A stretch of DNA of 64,000 nucleotides from Sphingobacterium sp. (GCA_029239355.1 JAQZAZ010000010.1:18345-82344); one strand, 5' to 3'; counted from the first letter of the stretch, positions 54,265 through 62,616 are shown. Numbers and translations: made by a program. Notes: generated from the letters alone by a model not told the origin.

Positions 54265-54771
54265 TTAATAAATACTTTTAGAATATGTTTTCAGTTGCTT
54301 TTGCAAAGACTTGCGCGCCATATGGATGCGTGTTTTTACAGTTCCTTCGGGGATCTGCAAGTGCTCCGCAATTTCATAGTATTTAAAACCTTCCAAAAAT
54401 AGTGCAAAAGCGTTGTAATAATCTTTTGGTAAATTATTAAGGGCGTGCTGTATATCCGATGCTATAAAGTTATTCTCGCCGCGATTAATTGTGATTTCAT
54501 TTGCATAACCGGTGCTTATGTATTCATTGCGATAGTTTTCCAACCGTTTATTCCGAGTATATTGATTAATATATGTATTCTTCATTATAATATACAACCA
54601 GGACATAAGCTTTGGATGTTTTAAAAACTTTTCTATGGAAGATAGAGATCTAACCATAGTTTCCTGCACTAAATCTTCTCTCTCATCTGGATCGCTCGTA
54701 AATTGCGCAGCCAAATATTTTAATGTAGGTCTTTTTTCCTTAAACAGTTGATCGATTGTTGTATTTCCCAT
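54265..54771 (-). CDS. ECF-type RNA polymerase sigma factor
   Basis: 168 aa. Sigma region 2 (about 15-85) has SDPDEREDLVQETMVRSL and LMSWLYIIMKNTYINQYTR. Region 4 (about 108-160) has LNNLPKDYYNAFALFLEGF, YYEIAEHLQIPEGTVKTRIH and ARKSLQKQL. No anti-sigma factor gene is adjacent, which is unusual for this class. It diverges from the degenerate kinase gene across a 369-bp region rich in palindromes; it may use or be controlled from that region. Confidence 0.92.
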   Translation of the reverse strand: MGNTTIDQLFKEKRPTLKYLAAQFTSDPDEREDLVQETMVRSLSSIEKFLKHPKLMSWLYIIMKNTYINQYTRNKRLENYRNEYISTGYANEITINRGENNFIASDIQHALNNLPKDYYNAFALFLEGFKYYEIAEHLQIPEGTVKTRIHMARKSLQKQLKTYSKSIY

Positions 54772-55140
54772 ATTACCAATTTTAAGTGTCTATTAGTGCC
54801 TAGGTTACTACAATTAGGGTGCTAGAAAAAATAGATAAAAAACAGCTTTTTTAAATTTAAATTCTGTTTATGTAATTTTGTTTACTGTATAACTGTTTGT
54901 TTTTAAGTTAGTTATATGTTTTAATTGACGCTATTAATCGCATTGTTAAAAAAAATATTAAGGTGTTTTTTACTTTAACAACAAGTGTTTTCCTTACTCA
55001 AATCCATTCTTTATCCTGAATTACTACGTATTTATACGTAGTACTATAAACTGTACAGCTACGTTTTACGTAGTTGTCAATTAATAAAAACTGTTCAACT
55101 GTAATAATGGTTATTATTCATAGTATAAAAGCACCATACC
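54772..55140. other. Control region between ECF sigma and pseudokinase genes
   Basis: No gene. It is very A/T rich except for a cluster of symmetric elements at 55022-55076 (listed separately), CTGTACAG (55051-55058) and AATAAT-GGTT-ATTATT at about 55105. No standard -7 box could be placed before either start. Confidence 0.5.
55022..55076. promoter_or_regulatory. Two tandem TACGTA-type palindromes
   Basis: Site 1: TACTACGTA (55022-55030) and TACGTAGTA (55035-55043), perfect 9-bp arms with a 4-base centre. Site 2: CAGCTACGT (55056-55064) and ACGTAGTTG (55068-55076), one mismatch, 3-base centre. Both share CTACGT/ACGTAG, and their centres are about 33 bp (three turns) apart. This is a likely pair of dimer binding sites about 65-120 bp upstream of the kinase-like gene. 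Confidence 0.6.
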
Positions 55141-55839
55141 ATGGGGAACGATGACAAAAACTTATATATAGATCAATCACAGGAAAATGACGGAGGACAA
55201 CCTCTTAAACAAATTTGGGGTGGAAGTCAGGAAGACTTTTACAAATCCATAATCCGGAATCAACAGGAAGACATAGCACGTATTGGACGATATTTTAGAG
55301 ATGATCTTGCACAGGAATTGTATGGGATGCGTATTACATTACAGAATTTTACCAATAGATATGGCAATTTTGAAGAATTACGTTGCTTAAGTGATTCATT
55401 GACTTCTTTGATCATAGAATTACGCAATAAAGCGATAGTCCTTTATAATCCGATATTAAGTGATTTGGGAATTTTTCATGCCATTGATGACGTTGTGGCT
55501 TCGTATAAACAGAAACTGGGTTTCAATATCGATATTATACTTGACCCGGATTTGAAAGAGCTTCATCATCATATTCAAGTGCACCTGTTTAAATTACTTA
55601 TCGCACTATTTGAATACTTAAACGATGAGATAACCATTCAGGCAGTTTCCATATCCGTGCAACTCATTGATTTCGCTATCTTGATCAAGGTACTACCTTA
55701 TCTTAAAGACGATAATGTATTGCAAAAAACGAATTGCAAAGATGGCCCCATGCGATTAAGAAAAGTGGTAGAGCTTTATAGCGCTACAATTATTAACGAT
55801 GCTCTGGAGACGGGTATGGTGCTTAAATTAATTATTTAA
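55141..55839 (+). CDS. Degenerate NarX-type histidine kinase homologue
   Basis: A 232-aa cytoplasmic protein. Residues about 40-110 follow the HisKA_3 dimerisation helix: IARIGRYFRDDLAQELYGMR aligns with the usual R-x-x-H-D-x-x-x-Q pattern, but the phospho-acceptor His is Arg. The C-terminal half follows the HATPase fold (NPILSDLGIFHAIDDVVASY, RLRKVVELYSATI), yet the N-box Asn and the Gly-rich G boxes are gone (LFKLLIALFEYLNDE, VLPYLKDDN). It should neither bind ATP nor phosphorylate. It is followed 9 bp later by a NarL regulator, so it probably acts as a binding partner or inhibitor of that regulator. The alignment was made by eye. Confidence 0.7.
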   Translation: MGNDDKNLYIDQSQENDGGQPLKQIWGGSQEDFYKSIIRNQQEDIARIGRYFRDDLAQELYGMRITLQNFTNRYGNFEELRCLSDSLTSLIIELRNKAIVLYNPILSDLGIFHAIDDVVASYKQKLGFNIDIILDPDLKELHHHIQVHLFKLLIALFEYLNDEITIQAVSISVQLIDFAILIKVLPYLKDDNVLQKTNCKDGPMRLRKVVELYSATIINDALETGMVLKLII

Positions 55840-55848
55840 AAAGACGAT

Positions 55849-56511
55849 ATGACAAAAATCCTGTTGGTAGAGGACCATATGGTGGTACGAAATGGTATTA
55901 AATTGCTTTTGGAATCCCATGACAATTTTGAAGTTGTTGGGGAAGCGTCCAATGGGAGAGAAGCGCTCAATTATCTGGAATCAAATCCGGATTCGAAGCC
56001 AGATATTGTATTGACAGATATTAATATGGCTGGAATGGATGGAATAGCACTTTTACAGGTTTTATATCAAACTGACAAGAATATAAAAGTGGTTATACTC
56101 TCGATGCTGAATCAAATTAATTATGTTATTGAGTCCTTTGAGTATGGTCTTAAAGGGTATTTATTAAAAAATGTTGGTTATAACGAATTACTTTTTGCAC
56201 TTAATCATATCGCCAATGGAGGCAGATATATAAGCGAGGAAATCTCTATGTTACTTTTAGATCAGATACGTTCTGGTCAGCGATATGCGCAGCATAGGGT
56301 AGGAACACGAACTAATTTTGAGATTTCTGAGCGTGAACTTGAAGTCTTGGGACTTATAGCTGAGGGATATACTAATATCGAAATTGCAGATAAGATTTTT
56401 TTGAGCAAACGTACGGTGGAGGGACACCGTCAAAATCTAATAGATAAAGCTGGCGTGAAAAATACCGCACATTTAGTCAAGTTTGCCTTCGAGAATGGAA
56501 TATTAAATTAG
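55849..56511 (+). CDS. NarL/FixJ-family response regulator
   Basis: 220 aa. The receiver domain comes first (ILLVEDHMVVRNGIKLLLE, phospho-Asp in PDIVLTDINMAGMDG, Lys in KGYLLKNVGYN). The LuxR HTH reads SERELEVLGLIAEGYTNIEIADKIFLSKRTVEGHRQ. It is a close paralogue of the orphan regulator at 7128-7793; the N-terminal 20 residues and the HTH are nearly identical. It is in one operon with the degenerate kinase. All phosphorylation residues are kept, so it may be phosphorylated by another kinase or by small phosphodonors. Confidence 0.92.
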   Translation: MTKILLVEDHMVVRNGIKLLLESHDNFEVVGEASNGREALNYLESNPDSKPDIVLTDINMAGMDGIALLQVLYQTDKNIKVVILSMLNQINYVIESFEYGLKGYLLKNVGYNELLFALNHIANGGRYISEEISMLLLDQIRSGQRYAQHRVGTRTNFEISERELEVLGLIAEGYTNIEIADKIFLSKRTVEGHRQNLIDKAGVKNTAHLVKFAFENGILN

Positions 56512-56556
56512 TATTCCATTTTTTTCTTTTCCACTGGATACGCTATCGCAACCTTT

Positions 56557-56886
56557 TTAAACAAATATTGCATTGCAAGCAATAGCGCAATGTTCACAAG
56601 CTTTCGCGCAGGACTGGCAATGTTTGTATTTATATTTGAAACATTCCTCAGCACAGTTAGAACAAATTTCTGCACAAATCTTAACAAGCTCTTTTGCATA
56701 AAAACTATCTATTGCAAGCAATTGAGCTGTGGTTGAGCCTAATATCGCACATTCTATATTTAAAGCAATACATTTCGCCATCATCTCAATATCATTCTCG
56801 TTGGTACAAGCGAGGGCACACGACTGACAGGCTGTAACACACTGCCAACAGGCGCTAATGCAGTTTTGGAATTTCTGTTTATCCAT
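56557..56886 (-). CDS. Cys-rich four-helix bundle copper-binding protein (Csp/DUF326-like)
   Basis: 109 aa with 17 cysteines spaced 3-4 residues apart along predicted helices (CISACWQCVTACQSCALAC, KICAEICSNCAEEC, CQSCAKACEHCAIAC). This is the pattern of copper storage (Csp) proteins, in which Cys residues line the inside of a four-helix bundle and hold many Cu(I) ions. No signal peptide, so a cytosolic form is expected. It sits 50 bp upstream of a small lipoprotein gene end and converges on the NarL regulator. Confidence 0.88.
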   Translation of the reverse strand: MDKQKFQNCISACWQCVTACQSCALACTNENDIEMMAKCIALNIECAILGSTTAQLLAIDSFYAKELVKICAEICSNCAEECFKYKYKHCQSCAKACEHCAIACNAIFV

Positions 56887-56936
56887 TATTGTTTACTCCT
56901 TTCTAAATGCTTATATTCCCCAATTGGCTGACTTTG

Positions 56937-57392
56937 CTATAGCATTGCAGTCCGCTGAATATTCAGGATATTATCATAATCTGTTTGTGTTATTTTTCCT
57001 GCCTGACGTTTACCCTTACTTTCCTTTTCAATTTCCTTCATGGCATTTTCTTCATCCCTTACTTCTTTTGCAGTCTTGAGATTGATATGGTCAACAACAG
57101 CTTTTCCCAGCTTTGCATACAATGATTTAGCTTCATTATTTGACAGTTGCGGTGCGGGCATTTTGGATATAACTTCATTGGCCGCTGCTAAATTTGAATA
57201 AATTATTGCATCGGTATTTTTAGCCGTGGCGTTTTCCGATGTTGCTAGCGCATCTTCACTGGCTTCCATAACCTTGTTTGGGGCTTTTTCCATTCGATCG
57301 GCGGCCTTTTCTTGCGGTGATTGGTTGCTGCAGGCACACACAAATGAAGCAATTACTATTGGCAAAATGAAACATAATTCTCTTTTTTTCAT
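56937..57392 (-). CDS. Small helical lipoprotein of unknown function
   Basis: 151 aa with a lipobox (SFVCAC, Cys about residue 21) followed by a charged, Ala-rich, mostly helical body (EKAADRMEKAPNKVMEASED, ALATSENATAKNTDAIIYSN). No domain recognised. It is read in the same direction as the Csp-like gene, 50 bp upstream, so the two may form an operon. Confidence 0.7.
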   Translation of the reverse strand: MKKRELCFILPIVIASFVCACSNQSPQEKAADRMEKAPNKVMEASEDALATSENATAKNTDAIIYSNLAAANEVISKMPAPQLSNNEAKSLYAKLGKAVVDHINLKTAKEVRDEENAMKEIEKESKGKRQAGKITQTDYDNILNIQRTAML

Positions 57393-57775
57393 CGCGCTTA
57401 ATGTAAAATTATTCGCTATTCATTAGTAGAACAGATGAGAAAAATAAATAGTTTATTTAAAATGAATTCAACAAAAAGTCGGTGATAAGGGTTCTATAGA
57501 CAAGATGGTTTTATTAAAATTAAAGACGATGAATAGGCAAAGCAGGAATAAATCGACTAAGAATGTGAAAGGAAATACGGTCTTAAACAAAAATAATCTC
57601 GATAGCAGAGAATCAAAAGAAAATGAAATTAAAGGTGAAGATATCACACACAATAAAAAAAACAACAAAGAGTGAAAATAAGAAAAAAGATACAAATTGA
57701 TCTTTCATTGATACAATATCACATATGCTATTGAAATTATTTTTTCAATTTTAGTGTGAACTTAAATTGTATTCG
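57393..57775. other. A/T-rich region upstream of the GH43 gene
   Basis: No supported gene. A plus-strand frame at 57505-57675 (56 codons, very basic and Asn/Lys rich) and an overlapping hydrophobic minus-strand frame at 57468-57695 both exist; neither has a ribosome site or family likeness. An imperfect hairpin ATTGAAA/TTTCAAT lies at about 57730-57750. Confidence 0.4.
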
Positions 57776-59803
57776 GTGAAAAAGATTAAATTTTATACAT
57801 TCCTTTTTATTTTGTACGGCATCCTGCCGCTGGGCTACGCAATGCACAGAGCTAGTATTGTCACACTTTTAAACGATTCCAACGAATGGCTGTCGGTATC
57901 CGAAAATGGAATTTTTCAAGCTGATCCAACGATATTCTATCACGATGGTTATTACTACTTGTATGGTACTAATGGTGATGGTGATAAGCAATTGGGTTTT
58001 AAAGTGTACAAGTCTCAGGATCTGAAGCACTGGCAGGGACCAATAGGTGCTAAAGCAGGATTTGCATTGATCAAAGAAGATGTATTTGGAAGCAAGAGTT
58101 TTTGGGCACCGCAAGTATGGTTTGAGCAGGGGAAATTTTACATGGCATATACTGCTGATGAAAAAATTGCGATCGCTGTCAGTGATTCCCCTATCGGTCC
58201 TTTTAAACAGGATATTCCCAGAACACTTATAGAAGGAGGGAAGCAGATTGATCCTTATGTATTTAGGGATAAGGATGGTAAAAAGTATTTATTTCACGTC
58301 AGGCTCAAGGAAGGGAATCGCATCTTTGTCGCTGAATTAAAAAGGGACTATTCTGGGATTAAGGAAGAGACATTAAGAGAATGTCTACATGCTGGACTTC
58401 CTTGGGAGAATACTGCTGGTTCAGGATGGCCGGTTAGCGAAGGGCCCACTGTTTTGCGTCATGGGAATCATTATTATATGTTTTATTCTGCCAATGATTT
58501 TAGAAATAAGGATTATGCTGTAGGCGTAGCGGTGTCCGACAATGTGTATGGCCCCTGGGAGAAAATAGGAACTAGCCCGTTATTGAGCCAAAATAACAGC
58601 GGCTTTGCCGGTACTGGACATGGCGATTTATTTCAGAAAGGAAAACAGTGGTATTATGTCTGCCATACACATTTTTCTGATCAGCAAGTAGCTCCACGAC
58701 GTACGGCTATAGTACCCGTAGATTTTTCCTCCGCTAAGAGTACCGGTATTGTAATTCCCAAATTTGATAGTGCTAAATTTAGATTAATAGATACTTTGGA
58801 TCAATCTGCAGGTTCCATTGGTGTTGCTTTTGGGGATCCTTTCATCCTCTACGATAAAGCGAGTGATCACTATTACCTGTATGGAACAGGAGGTACAGAA
58901 AAAGGATTTATAGCATATAGTTCTAAAGATCTCGTACATTGGAAAGAATCAGGGAAGGTGTATGATGGAAAGCAGCCTAAAGCATGGGGCATGAAAGACT
59001 TTTGGGCGCCGGAAGTATACGCAGTCAATGATAAATATTATATGTATTACAGCGCACACTGGAAGGAAAATCCCGATAACGAATTGGAGAACTATCGCAT
59101 AGGTATTGCTGTTGCCGATAATCCATTGGGCCCCTTTATAGACCTAACGGGCAAGCCGCTGTTTGACCCTGGGTATCCCATTATTGATGCCAATGTTTTT
59201 CGGGATACCGACAACAAAAATTATTTGTTTTATTCCCGTTGTTGTTATGAACATCCAATTGATTCTGAAATTGCTTATTGGGCCAAATCCAAATGGGGGT
59301 ATAAAGATGTTGAAGAAAGTTGGGTCTACGGTGTCGAATTGGACAGCAGTATGCAACAAATCATTGGGCAACCAGTATTACTAATACGGCCACCTGAATT
59401 TATGAATGATGTACAATCTGAATGGGAAAGCCGTTCGGTAGTTTCGGGAGAAATCAATAGGAGATGGACGGAGGGGTCGTTTTTATTAAAAGCGAAAGGG
59501 CAATATTATATGATGTATTCCGCTAATTATTTTGGAGGGGCAAACTATGCCGTTGGTTATGCGACTTCTGCATCCCCTTTGGGAAGTTACATTAAATCCA
59601 GCACCAATCCGATCATACAAAAAAACACCGACAGTGGTGGAATCATTTCGGGTACGGGACACAACAGCATATTTAAGGACCGCAATGGAAAACTGCGTTG
59701 CGTTTATCACGGTCGGACAACGAAAACCGGAGATCAGAGAATGGTATTTATTCGTGATATTCGTTTTGATAAAAATCGTCAGCTACAAATTCAGACAGAT
59801 TGA
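57776..59803 (+). CDS. Tandem double GH43 glycosidase
   Basis: 675 aa from GTG 57776 (a TTG at 57767 adds three residues), with a signal peptide (FYTFLFILYGILPLGYA). Two complete GH43 five-bladed propellers are joined end to end. Domain 1 (about 40-330) has base Asp50 (QADPTIFY), pKa-setting Asp159 (QIDPYVF) and acid Glu222 (VSEGPTVL). Domain 2 (about 345-660) has Asp354 (FGDPFILY), Asp471 (IIDANVF) and Glu566 (WTEGSFLL). All six catalytic positions are kept. GH43 enzymes usually cut arabinose- or xylose-containing glycans. It has no SusCD neighbours. Its stop lies in a shared terminator hairpin. Confidence 0.9.
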   Translation: MKKIKFYTFLFILYGILPLGYAMHRASIVTLLNDSNEWLSVSENGIFQADPTIFYHDGYYYLYGTNGDGDKQLGFKVYKSQDLKHWQGPIGAKAGFALIKEDVFGSKSFWAPQVWFEQGKFYMAYTADEKIAIAVSDSPIGPFKQDIPRTLIEGGKQIDPYVFRDKDGKKYLFHVRLKEGNRIFVAELKRDYSGIKEETLRECLHAGLPWENTAGSGWPVSEGPTVLRHGNHYYMFYSANDFRNKDYAVGVAVSDNVYGPWEKIGTSPLLSQNNSGFAGTGHGDLFQKGKQWYYVCHTHFSDQQVAPRRTAIVPVDFSSAKSTGIVIPKFDSAKFRLIDTLDQSAGSIGVAFGDPFILYDKASDHYYLYGTGGTEKGFIAYSSKDLVHWKESGKVYDGKQPKAWGMKDFWAPEVYAVNDKYYMYYSAHWKENPDNELENYRIGIAVADNPLGPFIDLTGKPLFDPGYPIIDANVFRDTDNKNYLFYSRCCYEHPIDSEIAYWAKSKWGYKDVEESWVYGVELDSSMQQIIGQPVLLIRPPEFMNDVQSEWESRSVVSGEINRRWTEGSFLLKAKGQYYMMYSANYFGGANYAVGYATSASPLGSYIKSSTNPIIQKNTDSGGIISGTGHNSIFKDRNGKLRCVYHGRTTKTGDQRMVFIRDIRFDKNRQLQIQTD

Positions 59804-59825
59804 CATTAATGGTCAATCTGTTTCT
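59795..59825. terminator. Bidirectional hairpin covering two convergent stop codons
   Basis: A perfect 10-bp stem ACAGATTGAC (59795-59804) / GTCAATCTGT (59812-59821) followed by TTCTTT. The GH43 stop (59801-59803) and the stop of the minus-strand 87-aa frame (59813-59815) both lie inside it. Confidence 0.65.
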
Positions 59826-60076
59826 TTGGGAATAGCTGGATTCTTTACATCTTCATCCCAGTCGGATTTTTCTTTATGTTCCGGCCACTTATTACTGGAT
59901 CTTTTATATTTATGAGGCTCTTTAATATCTGTCTCTGAACGCTTAACAGAATCAGTATTATTTGAGGCCGGGATGCTGCTCTCATTAAACAGGCATTTAC
60001 GATACCATCTATTACTAAAATAATAGGCAATAATTAAACCTTGTTTTACTATTGAATGTTGAAACATCTTTTCCAT
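59813..60076 (-). CDS. Small hypothetical protein
   Basis: 87 aa (MEKMFQHSIVKQGLIIAYYF, then a hydrophilic, Lys/Asp-rich tail). No family recognised. Its reality is supported by the stop codon lying in a hairpin shared with the convergent GH43 gene; there is no ribosome site to speak of. Confidence 0.4.
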   Translation of the reverse strand: MEKMFQHSIVKQGLIIAYYFSNRWYRKCLFNESSIPASNNTDSVKRSETDIKEPHKYKRSSNKWPEHKEKSDWDEDVKNPAIPKETD

Positions 60077-60186
60077 TGTTGTAATTTTTGAAAAACATAT
60101 GTGTACACTTAGTACTTTATTTAAAGAACAATCAAAAAGTAAATTCGTTTAAACTAATCCAATTCAAACTACTTCTGGATGAGGAA

Positions 60187-60206
60187 GGTTCAATATATAT
60201 TGAACC
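60187..60206. promoter_or_regulatory. Perfect 20-bp palindrome
   Basis: GGTTCAATAT (60187-60196) is immediately followed by its own reverse complement ATATTGAACC (60197-60206), ending 15 bp before the start of the 61-aa membrane protein. It may be an operator; the contiguous symmetry makes a hairpin less likely. Confidence 0.5.
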
Positions 60207-60221
60207 AATCGATAAATTGTC

Positions 60222-60407
60222 ATGAATATATTAACTATCGTATTAAGCTTATTGATACTGCAAGCATCGAAGCAGATGGAAGCGTTAAATACTGGGAATT
60301 CAAATGAATGGTATACCGAACCGGGGATTTGGCTTTTTATTTTTATCTTTATTTTTGTTATAGCGCTTGTTATTTATAGAAAATTAACAAAGAAAAATTT
60401 GCCCTAG
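60222..60407 (+). CDS. Small single- or double-TM membrane protein
   Basis: 61 aa. A hydrophobic N-terminus (MNILTIVLSLLILQAS, probably a signal or TM) and a second strongly hydrophobic helix (PGIWLFIFIFIFVIALVIY) with a basic cytoplasmic tail (RKLTKKNLP). Function unknown. The short size and clean topology suggest a real small membrane protein. Confidence 0.5.
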   Translation: MNILTIVLSLLILQASKQMEALNTGNSNEWYTEPGIWLFIFIFIFVIALVIYRKLTKKNLP

Positions 60408-60441
60408 ATTTTCCAATTTATGTATTAAATGTTTGTTTGGC

Positions 60442-62616
60442 TCAATCTGGGAGCATATGATCTGGGAAAGTTCCTACTATAGGGAAATATAGGTGTACGG
60501 TTGTTCCAACACCAGGTTTTGATTCGATTTCTATACTGCCTCCAAGACGTTCCATGATACGTTTGACAAGTGACAATCCAATCCCCGTTCCCGGAATTTC
60601 ACCTACATTGTCAGCCCGGGTAAACATTTCATAGATATGTGGTAGGTGATTCCCAGGGATTCCTATGCCGTTGTCTTTTATGCAGTAATAAGTCATGCTG
60701 TCTTGATTAGCACTTTCGATCTCGATAATGGGCTTTTCGGATTGAGCAGAATATTTAATGGCATTGACAATAAGGTTAGTGAAGATTTGATAAACAGCAC
60801 TCTTTTCACCCCAGATTGGTAGCAATTGACCAAAATAAGACTGGCAGTTAGGCGTACCATACAACGTTTTACTTTCTTGAAAGATCCGTTGTAATGTGTA
60901 TGCCATGGGAAGGGGTTCCTTGTCCAGAATACTTGCACGATGTTGGCTTAATTGGACCATATTATTGATGATATCTTCGATATTGGAAACACTTCTACTA
61001 AAATTTTGATACCATTTATTGGTTTTTGAAAGGTCGATATCATTGGAGTGTTGTTGCAAAAATTGAATGCCCATTTTCAAAATTGATAAGGGGTTTTTCA
61101 AATCATGGGATAAGGTGTAAGTAAACATTTCCAATTCATTGTTCAGGCTCAATAGCTCTTCGTTGAGTAATTGTCTTTCTTTGAGCTTTTTAAATATAGA
61201 TTCTTTGATAATGTGATTCAGACGCAAGACAAAATTGACTTCAGCATCATTCCATGGTTTGGCTACGTCATAACGAACGTCCTCCCAGAATCTTAAGTCA
61301 TCAGCTGTCCGAAGCTCGTTTTGATTCTGTCCGATTTGCATCACACGACTTTGGCTTGCTTTTCTGAACCATACAAGGTAATAGTCATTTTCTAAGCCAA
61401 CTTTGAGGTACATTAGTCCTGCAAAATTTAATTTTTCATTGAAATGTTGTTGGTGATTTAATCTAAAGTTATAATCTTTAAATAATTCTTTATCAGTATG
61501 TAGCTGGAGAAATTGAATGATTTCATAAAACAGGGATTTATTTGGTGTATGCCCGTGATTGAATACATCGCCTTGGTTAAAGATAGATAAGCCATCTGCA
61601 TTGACCAATTGGGTAAGAGTTTCTATGTGCTGCACGAGTGCACAATTCACCATTTTGTTTTCAGAAAGACTTTTTTTAAGTTCTTCTTCCGCAGTATTCA
61701 GGAGTTCTGTTCTTTCGAGTAGGTTCTGTTTAATCTGGCTTTCGTATTTATTGGTTGCCGCCTGAATGGCAAAAGTACATAGTTTCCGTTGTTGTAAATC
61801 CACTTCTTTTTCTTGTTCATGTTGAGCGACAACGAGGCCCCAAAACTGGTCATCTATACAAATACGAAAAAACAATGTGCTCCGAACATTGATCTTTTCC
61901 ATAAAAAGGTGATGAAGGTGGGGAAGAGGGCGTAATAAACTCGAAAGTGTATCGATGCTATCTTTTACATAAACAAAACACTGATCATCTTTCTTGATAT
62001 TTGGAATATAACGATACGAGTAGCTGCTATAATATTCCAAGGCCTCTTTGGGCATGAAATCTCTTGAAAATTCCTTTCCTCTAAAATAAGGTTTACCATT
62101 GGAGGTGTGTTCAGCAATTACCTCGCTATATCCGGTTTCCTGGATCTGGAGAACAAAAACGCGATCATACTTTAATAATCTATTGATTGCTAAACATACC
62201 CGATCCCAATTATTAGGTTGGATCGTATCGAGCAAAAAGTTGAATTCGTTTATTTTTTTTGCGGAGATATATTTTTTATGCTGTAGCTCCCATTCGATAT
62301 AAAAATAACCTTGATATAACCTAAATTTGAAATAGACACGTTCTTGGAACACTTTTATGGGCAAGATATGACGTGATTGCCCATTTTCGCGTAACTCATT
62401 CAAGACATTCGCTATCTTTTGAATAACATCACCAAAGGCTTTGGCAAAGCTTTCGAAAAAGTTGCTGCGTAATAGTGCAGCAGTAGATAGATTGGCTTTA
62501 ACTGCTGCAAATTCGCTTAGAGCTACAATGGTATATTGTTCATCCAAAACTACAAGACTACCAAAATGCTGAAGTTTGATCGTATTTTGATTGTTAGACT
62601 GAAAATCAGTGTTCAT
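60442..62616 (-). CDS. Phytochrome-like sensor histidine kinase, no bilin-attachment Cys
   Basis: A 724-aa cytoplasmic kinase. The order follows bacteriophytochromes. A PAS-like N-terminus (FGSLVVLDEQYTIVALSEFA) comes first, then a GAF domain (about 140-310: KYDRVFVLQIQETGYSEVIA, FSRDFMPKEAL where phytochromes have PASDIP, and FFRICIDDQFWGLVVAQHE). A PHY domain follows (about 325-510, FWEDVRYDVAKPWNDAEVNF). Then HisKA (LSHDLKNPLSILKMGI, His conserved) and HATPase (NLIVNAIKYSAQ, DNGIGIP, GTGIGLSLVKRIMERLGG). There is no Cys in the first 140 residues nor at the plant-type GAF position, so covalent bilin binding is not expected. No heme oxygenase gene lies beside it. The kinase half looks fully active. 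Confidence 0.82.
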   Translation of the reverse strand: MNTDFQSNNQNTIKLQHFGSLVVLDEQYTIVALSEFAAVKANLSTAALLRSNFFESFAKAFGDVIQKIANVLNELRENGQSRHILPIKVFQERVYFKFRLYQGYFYIEWELQHKKYISAKKINEFNFLLDTIQPNNWDRVCLAINRLLKYDRVFVLQIQETGYSEVIAEHTSNGKPYFRGKEFSRDFMPKEALEYYSSYSYRYIPNIKKDDQCFVYVKDSIDTLSSLLRPLPHLHHLFMEKINVRSTLFFRICIDDQFWGLVVAQHEQEKEVDLQQRKLCTFAIQAATNKYESQIKQNLLERTELLNTAEEELKKSLSENKMVNCALVQHIETLTQLVNADGLSIFNQGDVFNHGHTPNKSLFYEIIQFLQLHTDKELFKDYNFRLNHQQHFNEKLNFAGLMYLKVGLENDYYLVWFRKASQSRVMQIGQNQNELRTADDLRFWEDVRYDVAKPWNDAEVNFVLRLNHIIKESIFKKLKERQLLNEELLSLNNELEMFTYTLSHDLKNPLSILKMGIQFLQQHSNDIDLSKTNKWYQNFSRSVSNIEDIINNMVQLSQHRASILDKEPLPMAYTLQRIFQESKTLYGTPNCQSYFGQLLPIWGEKSAVYQIFTNLIVNAIKYSAQSEKPIIEIESANQDSMTYYCIKDNGIGIPGNHLPHIYEMFTRADNVGEIPGTGIGLSLVKRIMERLGGSIEIESKPGVGTTVHLYFPIVGTFPDHMLPD

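Noticed and set aside
57468..57695. Hydrophobic 75-codon minus-strand frame and a basic 56-codon plus-strand frame at 57505-57675
   Set aside because: They overlap each other in A/T-rich DNA, and neither has a ribosome site or family likeness. The hydrophobic one is the complement of a Lys/Asn-rich stretch.
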